A stretch of 64,000 nucleotides of DNA, taken from NCBI RefSeq assembly GCF_020386615.1, contig NZ_CP077769.1:3410001-3474000 (forward strand). The letters are read 5' to 3'. This DNA comes from Chitinophaga pendula (GTDB lineage Bacteria; Bacteroidota; Bacteroidia; Chitinophagales; Chitinophagaceae). Shown here piece after piece: positions 51,365 through 60,424 of the stretch. Below the pieces are notes generated by a model. That model ran no database searches, was not told the origin of the DNA, and was given only the letters and a program-made list of their open reading frames with translations. A program made the translations under genes and the position numbers. The stretch's first letter is position 1. Each line of letters starts with the position of its first letter.

Positions 51365-53020
51365 ATGACACATCCACGTTATATTTTCCTGTTGCTTTGC
51401 ATCCTTGCATTTCAGCTCCCTGTGTATTCTTCCCGCGTGCTACAAGCCGACGTGATCATTTATGGTGGCACTTCTGCTGCGATCACGGCTGCGCTCCAGG
51501 TGAAGCAGATGGGTAAGACCGTCATCATCGTTTCTCCAGACCAACATATAGGCGGGCTATCGTCAAACGGATTGGGATTTACTGATACTGGCAATAAAGC
51601 GGTCATTGGTGGGTGGGCACGGGCCTTCTATCACCAGGTATATTTACACTATCAAGAGGCTGCTACCTGGCGCTGGCAATCCAAGGAGTCTTATGGGAAT
51701 AAAGGTCAGGGTACGCCGGCCATAGATGGTAAGGAGCGGACCATGTGGATCTTCGAGCCGCATGTAGCGGAGCAGATATTCGAAGACTGGATACGGGAGC
51801 ACAAGATCACCATATATCGCGACGAATGGCTGGACCGGGAGCAGGGGGTACAGCTGAAATCTGGAAGGATCGTGTCTATCCGCACGTTGAGCAATAAAAC
51901 CTTTACCGGAAAAATGTTTATAGATGCCAGTTATGAGGGTGACCTGATGGCAGCTGCCGGTGTGCGCTATCATGTAGGCAGGGAGGCCAACAGCGTATAT
52001 GGCGAAAGCTGGAACGGCGTACAGGTAGGCGTGTTACACCATGGACATCATTTCAAAACCAATATCAGCCCTTATCGTATAGCCGGTGACAGTAGTAGCG
52101 GACTGCTGCCTAATGTATCCGGTGCAGCACCAGGTATAAAAGGTGCCGGGGATGATAAGATACAGGCGTATTGTTTCCGGTTGTGCCTCACCAAACATGC
52201 GGCTAACCGCATACCGCTAGCGAAGCCGGCAGGTTATGATGCAGGTCAATATGAACTGCTTGCCCGCGTGTTGGCCAGCGGATGGAATGAGGTGTTCCAG
52301 AAATTTGACCCTATTCCCAACCTCAAAACGGACGTTAACAACCATGGTCCCTTTAGCATGGATTACATCGGTAAAAACTATGATTATCCGGAAGCAAGCT
52401 ATGCTCGCAGGAAAGAGATCGTTGCCGAACATACTCAGTATCAGCAGGGATTGCTGTATTTCCTGGCGAATGATCCGCGGGTGCCGACAGCCATAAAACA
52501 AGAGATGCAACAATGGGGATTGGCTAAGGATGAATTCGCCGATAATGGTTATTGGCCGTATCAATTATATGTAAGAGAAGCGCGGCGGATGATAGGTCAG
52601 GAGGTGATGACCGAACACGATGTATTGGGTACGCGCCCTGTAAAGCAGCATGTCGGTATGGGCTCTTATACTTTAGATTCACATAATGCCCAACGATATG
52701 TAAAGCCGGACGGCTTTGTACAGAACGAGGGGGATATAGAGGTACATGTGAAAAGACCTTACAGCATCAGCTATAGCTCACTGGTCCCGAAAAAGGCGGA
52801 GTGTGCAAACCTGCTGGTACCGGTATGCCTGTCCAGCACCCATATCGCGTATGGCTCCATCCGGATGGAACCTGTGTTTATGATACTAGGACAAAGTGCC
52901 GCTACTGCTGCTGTGATAGCCATTAAGGATAAAGTAGCAGTACAGGATGTTGATTATACGAAGTTACGCAAACGTCTACTGGAAGATGACCAAAGGCTGG
53001 AGTATGTGTATGGGGAGTGA
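51365..53020 (+). CDS. Secreted FAD-dependent oxidoreductase
   Basis: The 551-residue protein has a signal peptide (YIFLLLCILAFQLPVYSS) and then the FAD-binding start ADVIIYGGTSAAITAALQVKQMGKTVIIV with the dinucleotide-fold glycine pattern. It then has HIGGLSSNGLGFTDTG and MFIDASYEGDLMAAAGV, typical of the FAD-dependent oxidoreductase family of Bacteroidota and Planctomycetes. Substrates of this family are mostly unknown. It stands alone between the HxlR gene and a pseudogene. Confidence 0.88.
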   Translation: MTHPRYIFLLLCILAFQLPVYSSRVLQADVIIYGGTSAAITAALQVKQMGKTVIIVSPDQHIGGLSSNGLGFTDTGNKAVIGGWARAFYHQVYLHYQEAATWRWQSKESYGNKGQGTPAIDGKERTMWIFEPHVAEQIFEDWIREHKITIYRDEWLDREQGVQLKSGRIVSIRTLSNKTFTGKMFIDASYEGDLMAAAGVRYHVGREANSVYGESWNGVQVGVLHHGHHFKTNISPYRIAGDSSSGLLPNVSGAAPGIKGAGDDKIQAYCFRLCLTKHAANRIPLAKPAGYDAGQYELLARVLASGWNEVFQKFDPIPNLKTDVNNHGPFSMDYIGKNYDYPEASYARRKEIVAEHTQYQQGLLYFLANDPRVPTAIKQEMQQWGLAKDEFADNGYWPYQLYVREARRMIGQEVMTEHDVLGTRPVKQHVGMGSYTLDSHNAQRYVKPDGFVQNEGDIEVHVKRPYSISYSSLVPKKAECANLLVPVCLSSTHIAYGSIRMEPVFMILGQSAATAAVIAIKDKVAVQDVDYTKLRKRLLEDDQRLEYVYGE

Positions 53021-53050
53021 GATATCACATTAACTTTAGAATAACATCAT

Positions 53051-53712
53051 CTAAACGAAAGCGATACCGTAAACATTTATCCAAACGATATAGGCCTGCT
53101 TTCTACCTCCACTCCTTTCAATCATCATCGTAGCGAAAGATTTTCCACTTTCATCTTTAGAGATCATCTCCATCTGTGTAAAGCGGGATTCATTACCCTT
53201 TGGCTCACCATACAGATAGGTTTTTGTGATCTCCTTACCATCGTATATCGCGCAGATGGTGTTAGTTCTGCTGACGTAGTTCACCTTTCTTTTTGAGCGG
53301 TAGTCGTCGTTATCACCCGCTGTGTTGCTGGTGTAGTCATTATAGATGATATATTCCTTCTCGTTGGCATTGAAGTAGTCATAAGAGAAGAAGCCGGACA
53401 GGTTGTTTTTACTTCCTTCTCGAGTTGCGCTGCACCCATCTTCTTGTTCTTCCAGGAGGTAACACGGGAATTAACTACCGTTTTTACCATATGTTTAGGC
53501 GTATACACGGTGACATCAATACCTTTTTTGCGCGTAAAGGAGAAAAACAGCGTATTACCATTCTTCATCAGTATCAGGCGGCTGGCACCGGATTCCGGTT
53601 CATCAAAAGGTGTACTGCGTTCGATAGCTGGTGCGTCTTTTTCGGTGGTCTATGCGACAGTACAGAGCGTAGCCAGGACGTAACAGCAGTCTAATAGTAA
53701 ACTTTTAGGCAT
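53051..53712 (-). pseudogene. Secreted hypothetical protein with nonsense and frameshift lesions
   Basis: An ATG at 53712 starts a signal peptide (MPKSLLLDCCYVLATLCTVA) that meets TAG at 53650-53652, where Gln (CAG) would complete the cleavage site. The same frame then reads on to about 53400, after which the plausible reading continues in another frame (FFSYDYFNANEKEYIIYNDY, on to a stop at 53051), implying a frameshift near the A/T-rich run around 53401-53412. Rejoining gives a protein of about 220 residues. No family is recognised. Two separate lesions argue for a real pseudogene rather than a single sequencing error. Confidence 0.7.
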
Positions 53713-53852
53713 AGAGACTAAGTGAAAAATCTAACATATAGGTTTTGACGGTGCGAAGGTAGAAGATATTTTGGGAAAGTGGAGGGGCTGTTATAGATAA
53801 AACGATGAATTAATGGGTGTTTTACTTCACAAATATTTGATTCAGATAAAGA

Positions 53853-54377
53853 TCAGGAGAGCGCGTTAAACGTGTCTCTCCATTGGCCAAATGTCTTAAA
53901 AGGGTTCGTCTGATTAGAGGTACTTGTGGATCCGAGTATATGTACGGGAATAGCAATCTGTGGTTTCTGACCTGCAATTTCCAGATACTCATTCGACTTT
54001 GCACCATTACAAATGACGGCCTTTATATTAGTACTTTTTACAAAACCGGCAATATCATTAAATCTTGGATCAATGATCTTACTATCCCTATTATCGCTAC
54101 GAAAACAATCTGCCACAATATCCCACAGCGCGATATGATTGGCTTTTAGTAACTCATATCGCGCTTGCTTAGGTGTGTCTTTGTCCAACAATTGATATGG
54201 TGGATAGTCTGGTACCAATATTCTATACATAAAATCCCAAAAAAGGTTTTTAGTATTTGCGTAATACATTCCTTGATACAATGATTCGTTCCCTGGCATC
54301 GTACCCAATACCAAAATCTTCGAATGCTGATCGAACAAGGGAGCAAAACATGTTATTCTTTTTTTTCCGGAATTCAT
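53853..54377 (-). CDS. DNA-deoxyinosine (hypoxanthine) glycosylase, uracil-glycosylase superfamily
   Basis: The 174-residue enzyme resembles family 6 glycosylases: ITCFAPLFDQHSKILVLGTMPGNESL is the first active-site motif, with the asparagine-containing YYANTKNLFWDFMYRIL next and HILGSTSTSNQTN as the second motif. The family removes deaminated adenine (hypoxanthine) from DNA. The ATG at 54377 starts at the fold; a longer frame to 54500 overlaps the upstream gene. It lies 10 bp after the stop of the DUF4236-like gene, so they are probably co-transcribed. Confidence 0.85.
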   Translation of the reverse strand: MNSGKKRITCFAPLFDQHSKILVLGTMPGNESLYQGMYYANTKNLFWDFMYRILVPDYPPYQLLDKDTPKQARYELLKANHIALWDIVADCFRSDNRDSKIIDPRFNDIAGFVKSTNIKAVICNGAKSNEYLEIAGQKPQIAIPVHILGSTSTSNQTNPFKTFGQWRDTFNALS

Positions 54378-54387
54378 GATCTGATTG

Positions 54388-55452
54388 TTATTTAAATGCT
54401 TTAAGGAGGGCGTTGGCAGTCGCCAAACTGGAAATATAATCAGACAATGCCTTTGTAAATAGCTGGGTATACTCCACATTACTGAAGCAGTATACTTCAT
54501 TCAGTCCTCCTTTTGTGGTCATCTTCAGTTTTCCATATAATGCGACGGGGATCTGATAGTTATCTGAAAATCGCTTATCACGTGAGCCGTCCTTGTTCAC
54601 CTTGTGCCAGGTATGATCAACTACCTGTGCATCGTCCGGAACGTTCTCAGACTCAATAAATTGCTGCTCGCGACACTCTACTAAAAGGTCACTATAGTTA
54701 ATAAGATCGAATCTTACTTTTGACTCATATACGATCAGGAAACCCGGATAAAAATATAGGTCGCCTCCATTCATGTTATGAAAACACAAAGCGGATTCCG
54801 TGCTTTTTATGATAGGCAAACTGCTATATGAAATTGATATTTCAGACCTTGTTACCGACTGGCTGGCAGCTGTACGATCTGCCACCATATTATTACGTTT
54901 GGAACTGGTGAAGTCCCACTTCTTCTTTGAATAGGTCAATAATTCAAAAGCCTTGTTAATATTATTATACAGCTCGAAGTAAATATCATCGCAATCAATC
55001 TCCAGGCTAACCGTCGACAAAGTCAACTGCTCCTGTAACTCTGTTATTTCTTCCTGTAACAAAGCCGAAGTGTCATGATACTTTTGGATTTTTTTCTTAA
55101 ACAGGAATCTGAATATAGTAGTTTCCAGCATCCTAAGTTTACGGGTGGTGTTGGTCAGTTTTGCATTTCGATCTATCAACCGGCTATTGGTCTCTTCGAA
55201 TGCTGTATCAGCGGCTAACAAAAGCATCTTCAAGTCCTTGAGGCTATCGGATGTTAAGGTGCCAACGGCAGCGCTTTTAATTTCGTTGGCCGCCGCATAT
55301 GGTTTGAATAGCTGGTGCTTTAGCTTTTCTGCCTGAAAAGCTTGGTTTTCCTGGATATGATTTACCTTGAATTCGGTTTTTATACCGTTCTTTCCATATT
55401 GGAGTTTAACACCGGGCATCACCTGGAATTCTTTTCTAAATTTCCATTCCAT
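54388..55452 (-). CDS. DUF4236-like protein with coiled-coil centre
   Basis: The 354-residue protein begins WKFRKEFQVMPGVKLQYGKNGI, a close match to the DUF4236 opening (FRKSFKxxPGVRxNxSKxG). The middle (about 75-155) is heptad-like and rich in Leu, Lys and Glu, and the C-terminal part has mixed strands (ALCFHNMNGGDLYFYPGFLIVYESKVRFDLI). There is no signal or membrane segment. Function is unknown. The operon partner is a hypoxanthine-DNA glycosylase. Confidence 0.7.
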   Translation of the reverse strand: MEWKFRKEFQVMPGVKLQYGKNGIKTEFKVNHIQENQAFQAEKLKHQLFKPYAAANEIKSAAVGTLTSDSLKDLKMLLLAADTAFEETNSRLIDRNAKLTNTTRKLRMLETTIFRFLFKKKIQKYHDTSALLQEEITELQEQLTLSTVSLEIDCDDIYFELYNNINKAFELLTYSKKKWDFTSSKRNNMVADRTAASQSVTRSEISISYSSLPIIKSTESALCFHNMNGGDLYFYPGFLIVYESKVRFDLINYSDLLVECREQQFIESENVPDDAQVVDHTWHKVNKDGSRDKRFSDNYQIPVALYGKLKMTTKGGLNEVYCFSNVEYTQLFTKALSDYISSLATANALLKAFK

Positions 55453-55763
55453 AATTAATTGGTTGAAAGGTTAAGGTATAGGGAGGACATTAGCATTTAC
55501 TTTGCTTCATATGAAATATGTATTGCTTATACTTAGTTGTTACTGTATACCCTGTTAGGTACCTGCTGTGATTACTGCGTCTTTATGCTTTGAATTAATG
55601 TGGGGAGGGTACATGACTTATTGATTGAGTACAACGCTAAATTAGAAGATTTACCAACATGAAAATGCATGTTTGCATAAAAGGGGAAAAATCCGGTATT
55701 TGAAAAGTAAAGGGATGTGGTAAGAAAAGGGATACTTGATGAGGAGTATATGCTTATTTGTTA
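55453..55763. other. Intergenic stretch without recognised features
   Basis: These 311 bp between the DUF4236-like start and the DinB-like stop must include the promoter of the DUF4236-like operon. They are AT-rich. No hairpin, repeat or small gene stood out. Confidence 0.4.
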
Positions 55764-56300
55764 TCAATCGGATTGTGAAATCCAATCGACTGCCAAGTTT
55801 GCTTTTTGCCTGAGTAATAAATTCAATTGCGCCACATGATGTTGAATATGTCTCAGGTTATAGACGAGTATCTCCAGTACGCTATAGTTTATGACAAGGG
55901 AGGGGCACAGGCCATGCATCTCTACGTCTTCACCGGCAATCCAGCGTTCCGTAAAACCTTCAACAGGTGTATTGTGTATTAACTTTTTACATTTTGCCCT
56001 TATAGCAGACAAATAAGCGATCAATTGTTCTTTTGAATAAAACTCATCGGGCAATACATCATCGATAGCTTCAGGGGGTAGCTGATTCCAGTCTCCGATC
56101 GTATACGTTAATGGGGGTTTGAATGTATTTACCGGAATTGTAAGATAATAGTCCAGGAATATTGTGACATGGAAAGTCATAAAGAAAAATTGCTTGTCCT
56201 TCTGCCATAACTCGTCCGGGCAAGTTTGGATAATGCTACTGAGCATATCAATTGCCGCTGCGAAGTTTCGCCAGATCGTATTTTTTAGCATATTGTCCAT
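55764..56300 (-). CDS. DinB-superfamily-like protein
   Basis: From the ATG at 56300 it has 178 residues and looks like the four-helix DinB/YfiT fold. Candidate metal histidines are in FFMTFHVTIFLDYYL and in HIQHHVAQLN. The family binds a divalent metal; most members act as thiol transferases or have no known role. An upstream frame to 56378 adds 26 unlikely residues. It is single and divergent from the GG-leader peptide. Confidence 0.75.
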   Translation of the reverse strand: MDNMLKNTIWRNFAAAIDMLSSIIQTCPDELWQKDKQFFFMTFHVTIFLDYYLTIPVNTFKPPLTYTIGDWNQLPPEAIDDVLPDEFYSKEQLIAYLSAIRAKCKKLIHNTPVEGFTERWIAGEDVEMHGLCPSLVINYSVLEILVYNLRHIQHHVAQLNLLLRQKANLAVDWISQSD

Positions 56301-56578
56301 TATGACACGATGGTTACGGATGTTTTTCTGAAGGTTATAAGGGGGAGGCTTGTGTGAATGTAAACAATATTTTGACAACTACGTATGCAGAATGATGGAA
56401 TGCAGGCGTTTCCCGTTTACTTATTCTTTTGTTGTGCCCGGTTCGGCATCTTTGCTGCGATTGTATTGCACGGAAAAACTGTAACTTATTTGACCAACCG
56501 GCCTTTTTTGCACGCGCAATCTGTAATTCCCCAGACTGGACACACGCACACTATTACCTAACCAGCAAATCTCTTGTC

Positions 56579-56758
56579 ATGAAAGACAATCGTATCCCTG
56601 GCAAAAAACTGAGCCGCCAGGACATGCAACGTATTAACGGTGGTGGTCAGCAACATGCTGCCGCAGTATGCTTCCAGTATGTAAGCAACTGCCGACCCTG
56701 TACCTCTGTTGGTTGCCGGTGTACTTACCAGTCACCAGGTCTTTATTTATGTCAATAA
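56579..56758 (+). CDS. Orphan GG-leader, six-cysteine peptide
   Basis: This 59-residue peptide starts with KLSRQDMQRINGG, the short leader with double glycine seen in Bacteroidota secreted natural-product precursors. Cleavage after Gly21-Gly22 would release a 37-residue core starting GQQHAAAV. The core contains six cysteines (C31, C38, C41, C46, C48, C58), a spacing that suits three disulfides or thioether links. No maturation or export gene lies next to it; the C39 exporter at 38393 is the nearest candidate, about 16 kb away. A longer upstream frame from 56429 has no leader-like start, so the ATG at 56579 is preferred. Confidence 0.75.
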   Translation: MKDNRIPGKKLSRQDMQRINGGGQQHAAAVCFQYVSNCRPCTSVGCRCTYQSPGLYLCQ

Positions 56759-56827
56759 GACCTGACAGCTGTTTGCTGGCAACTCTACCGACTATTTTTT
56801 ATTAAGATGTTGTCCAGCGCCTAGTAC

Positions 56828-56877
56828 AAAAGAGCAGCAGCCGTCCGAACTACGTTTTGGACGGCTGCTGCTCTTTT
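56828..56877. terminator. Strong bidirectional terminator
   Basis: AAAAGAGCAGCAGCCGTCC (56828-56846) and GGACGGCTGCTGCTCTTTT (56859-56877) form a 19-bp perfect stem with a 12-nt loop. It ends the SusC-SusD-GH16 operon on the minus strand and can also stop the orphan GG-peptide transcript on the plus strand. Confidence 0.92.
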
Positions 56878-59800
56878 TAGAACTTAATGATCTGGAAGGT
56901 ATCTGTCTGGCGATCTCCCTGTAATTTCAGGAGATAATTCCCGGCAGGTAGTGTGCTGATATCCCTGCTGATCTGTTTTTCTCCTTTCGGGATACTCCAT
57001 TGGCGTAATGGCTTACCATGCATGTCCAGCAGTAATAGCTGTGTGTAAGATCGTCCACGCAGGTCGATATTCAGTATCCCGTTAGTAGGATTGGGATAAA
57101 GGACAGGCGCTTGTGTATCTGTTTTTACCTGCGTATTATATGCCATGCGAGGGGCAGGTGCGTTTACCGCGCAGTTATCGATGCTGAACCAATTAAATTT
57201 CAATGTGCTGCCCGACAGTACGTGTACGCCTGTGTAGCTGAGGGCGGGTAAGCGGATAGTATCTGTAATTGTTTTCCATACGCCACCTGTAGACGGTATG
57301 CTGATCGTATCGAATCTAAAGGTGCTATGGCCTATCCATATTTTAGACGGAGTGGTGGACAGTACCCGGAAGCTGATATTATATCTACCGGCAACGGGTA
57401 CATTCAGTGTGCTGTAGGCGAACCAGTCATTCACTTTGAGGTTGGTGAAATGCTGCCCACCTCCTACATCGGTGGATGTTTCCAGTACCGGGCCGGGGGC
57501 ACGGTTGGAGGCGCTTTCGGCTTCATACTTGTCATTGACGGTGCAGGTATAGTCGACTGTTACGGACGTGGCAGCGGTTTTGGCGCCACCTGTTACGGTC
57601 ACAGTATAGGTGCCCGGTGTTGTTCCGGCCGTGAAAACGCCACTTGTATCGATAGTATTGCTGGTACCGGTCACGCTCCATACTGGTTTAAATATGAAGG
57701 GGGCATCCCGCTGGTCGTAGCCATTAGCGCGGTACTGCTGGGAAGCATTGAGCGGTACTGTTGCTGAGGCAGGCGTGAGCTCAATACGTGTGAGTACCGG
57801 AGGAGTGATTACCCGTACAACGGCGGTATCGCTCACTGTGCCTACTGTTGCCCGTACCAGGTAGTTGCCCGCCGCACTGGCTGTAAATAAGCCACTGGCG
57901 TTGATGCTGGCCCCTTGTCCAGACCATACCGGGGTAACGGGTATCAGGCTGCTATCGGCGCCATATCCTGTGGCGGCGAACTGCAGTGTCTCGCTGGTGT
58001 TGATGGTAGCGCTATCGGGTTTGATCAAGATACGTGACAGCGATATGGAATCGGCGGGAATGATATTGAGCCAGTTGAAATTCCAGCCATCTTTATTGGC
58101 GACGATCCGGATGGTCTGTTGTCCTTTTTCTAATCGCAGCGGCGCTGAGGTGACGGTGATCCATTTCTGCCAGCCACCGCTGGCGGGTAGGTTCACGGTT
58201 TGCAGCGTAGTGGTGTCCCGTTGTATGCGCAGGCTGGAGGCAGTATTCACTGCCACCCGGAACTGTATACGATAGGTATCGGTGCGTGGCGCTTCGATAT
58301 CATATTCCAGCCAGCTGCCGATGCCGATGTAGCTTACATTGAGTCCGCCACCTATATCGGAACAAGGCTCTGTATTCGTGACATTACTGTTGTCAAAGTT
58401 CTCTGCCTGTATTTTCACCGGCAGGAGTTTATAGTTGGCAGGTCTTCGGATGACGGAGGCAGCGCCTGTTTTGGTGGTGTTACCTATGGTTGCTGTAGCT
58501 GTGACCTGCCCGGAGTTATTCAGCGTAGCTAATCCATTAGGTGTAATCGTATTGCCTGTACCGGTGATGCTCCAAACGGGTGTAATGTTTATGGGATATC
58601 CGTTCTGATCGAGGGCTTTGACGGTATATTGCTGTTGTTTTCCTGGCAGGAAGGAAAGGTCTGCCGGTGTAACGATCATCGTATCCAGTACTGGTGTGCC
58701 CAGTCCTTTCTGGTAAATGCGGGCATAGTCGACGAGCATACTGTCGGGCCAGTCGGCCTCTACGACGGCGCCGCCCATTCCGCCACCGATAGCCAGGTTC
58801 AGGATCAGGTGGAATTTCTGATCAAAGGGCCAGTCTTTCCAGTCGGTATGCGGATTACCATATGAAAATACGGGTATATTATCATATGCAAAGCGGATGG
58901 TATCCGGTGACCACTCCATAGCATATACGTGATAGACGGTGTCGGCATCCATTAATTTCCTGTTGCCGCTGATACCGCCGACGTTGGTCCAGTTACGATT
59001 CTGGGTATGGATGGTAGATAGTACTGTTCCGAAGTTATTGCCGACATGTTCCATCACGTCCAGTTCGCCGCTTTTCGGCCATCCGCCATAGGCACTGGTG
59101 GATGGCATTGCCCAGATGGCCGGCCATGAGCCACGTGCACGAGGTAATCTAGCCCTTACTTCTACTTTGCCATAGAGGAAATCGAATTTACCCTGTGTGA
59201 TCAGGCGACCGGAGGACCAGGGTTCTGTGGTATTGCCGGTAGGGAAATCTTTTTTCCCGGTGATGACCAGGCGGCCCTCTCTAACACGGGCATTGTCGTG
59301 TGTGGTGTCGGTGTATACCTGTTGTTCTCCGTTGATCCATCCTTTGGGGCGTGGGTCTACGGTCCATTTGGTCCGGTCGGGCTGACCATCTGTATTAAAT
59401 TCGTCTGCGAACACCAGTGTCCAGTTAGGATTGCCTTCGAACACTACGTTGCCCTTGGTAGTATAGGTGGTAACGTTGGCGGTGGTTAGTTCGGCACCGG
59501 CGACCATTAGCTTCAAGGAGGAACGGGAATAGTTGGCAGCAGAATTACCGTTAAGTGTAATATACGCGGTGGTATCATTCACCCGCTGTACGCTGCTGAT
59601 AGTGACCCCCGGTGGCAGATTGGCGGCTGTCCAGTTGGAAGGGATCAGGGTGGGCTTGAGTGTGCCACCTTTTACTGCGGCGATCAATCTTGCTCCATTT
59701 TCCTGGCCCATCACGATGCTGGTATCTTTCAGGACAATGGCGGTAGGATTGGGTGCTTGTACCAGGTCGAAATACAGGATGCCATTTGCTTTCTTACCAT

Positions 59801-60335
59801 CGATATACTGTATAACGATCGTATTAAAGTCTGTGCGATTTTTTACGCTCTGAAAATTGTAGGTAGCTTCTTCCCAGCGATTTATCCGAGAAGGTTTAAA
59901 GGTAAAAAAGACGGCTTTGCTATAGTTATTGCCCGGCTGTAGTTTGAACATGATCTCATCCAAGGTGGAGCTGTACACCAGCATTTTAAAGATGCTGTTG
60001 GCGGCGAGATCGAAGGAATCTTTCAGTTGACAGGAGGCGCTCATGTATTCAAAGCAGGAGGTGTCTTTGGTAAATTTGGCGACCAGCGGGCTGGTATTCA
60101 GGCCTGACGGGTTGGGATTGGCGACGCCGAATTCCACTTTGCCGGTGGTGGTGTTACCAGCGTAATAGGTCCATTTACCGGAGCCGGGGCCATGGCCTTC
60201 CATATCATCGACCAGGAGGTATTGTGCGTGCAGCAGGTTGCTTAACAGCAAACAGGGCAGCAGCAACAGGACTAGTAATTTACTGCGCACGGGGATACCC
60301 CGGCGAGCATCAGATTTTGGTTTGCTCGTTTTCAT
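56877..60335 (-). CDS. Secreted GH16 glycoside hydrolase with two CBM6-like modules and a T9SS sorting domain
   Basis: The 1152-residue protein has a signal peptide (LLVLLLLPCLLLSNLLHAQ), an N-terminal glycan-binding-like region (about 35-200), and a GH16 catalytic domain (about 300-545). Its active-site motif ELDVME carries nucleophile E424, D426 and acid/base E429. Bacterial Ig-like domains (about 555-635 and 780-930) alternate with two CBM6-like modules (about 640-775 and 935-1065). The C-terminal PVLYPNPTNG...LPAGNYLLKL...IIKF is a type IX secretion sorting domain, so the enzyme is exported to the surface. GH16 enzymes cut beta-1,3/1,4-glucans or galactans; laminarin-type glucan is likely. 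It is last in the SusC-SusD operon. Confidence 0.93.
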   Translation of the reverse strand: MKTSKPKSDARRGIPVRSKLLVLLLLPCLLLSNLLHAQYLLVDDMEGHGPGSGKWTYYAGNTTTGKVEFGVANPNPSGLNTSPLVAKFTKDTSCFEYMSASCQLKDSFDLAANSIFKMLVYSSTLDEIMFKLQPGNNYSKAVFFTFKPSRINRWEEATYNFQSVKNRTDFNTIVIQYIDGKKANGILYFDLVQAPNPTAIVLKDTSIVMGQENGARLIAAVKGGTLKPTLIPSNWTAANLPPGVTISSVQRVNDTTAYITLNGNSAANYSRSSLKLMVAGAELTTANVTTYTTKGNVVFEGNPNWTLVFADEFNTDGQPDRTKWTVDPRPKGWINGEQQVYTDTTHDNARVREGRLVITGKKDFPTGNTTEPWSSGRLITQGKFDFLYGKVEVRARLPRARGSWPAIWAMPSTSAYGGWPKSGELDVMEHVGNNFGTVLSTIHTQNRNWTNVGGISGNRKLMDADTVYHVYAMEWSPDTIRFAYDNIPVFSYGNPHTDWKDWPFDQKFHLILNLAIGGGMGGAVVEADWPDSMLVDYARIYQKGLGTPVLDTMIVTPADLSFLPGKQQQYTVKALDQNGYPINITPVWSITGTGNTITPNGLATLNNSGQVTATATIGNTTKTGAASVIRRPANYKLLPVKIQAENFDNSNVTNTEPCSDIGGGLNVSYIGIGSWLEYDIEAPRTDTYRIQFRVAVNTASSLRIQRDTTTLQTVNLPASGGWQKWITVTSAPLRLEKGQQTIRIVANKDGWNFNWLNIIPADSISLSRILIKPDSATINTSETLQFAATGYGADSSLIPVTPVWSGQGASINASGLFTASAAGNYLVRATVGTVSDTAVVRVITPPVLTRIELTPASATVPLNASQQYRANGYDQRDAPFIFKPVWSVTGTSNTIDTSGVFTAGTTPGTYTVTVTGGAKTAATSVTVDYTCTVNDKYEAESASNRAPGPVLETSTDVGGGQHFTNLKVNDWFAYSTLNVPVAGRYNISFRVLSTTPSKIWIGHSTFRFDTISIPSTGGVWKTITDTIRLPALSYTGVHVLSGSTLKFNWFSIDNCAVNAPAPRMAYNTQVKTDTQAPVLYPNPTNGILNIDLRGRSYTQLLLLDMHGKPLRQWSIPKGEKQISRDISTLPAGNYLLKLQGDRQTDTFQIIKF

Positions 60336-60424
60336 AACGTTTCATTTTTGTGGAGAGGCCGGTGCAGTCGGAAGCTGCACCGACCGGGGTCTTATAGTAT
60401 CATGGTCTTAGGCTCATCTGTTGA

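Noticed and set aside
56429..56578. Longer start for the six-cysteine GG peptide
   Set aside because: The upstream 50 residues look like random translation with Cys and His, and the leader pattern begins exactly at the ATG at 56579.
57327..59942. Plus-strand frames opposite the GH16 gene
   Set aside because: They are shadows of a repetitive Gly/Thr-rich gene and lack start signals or motifs.
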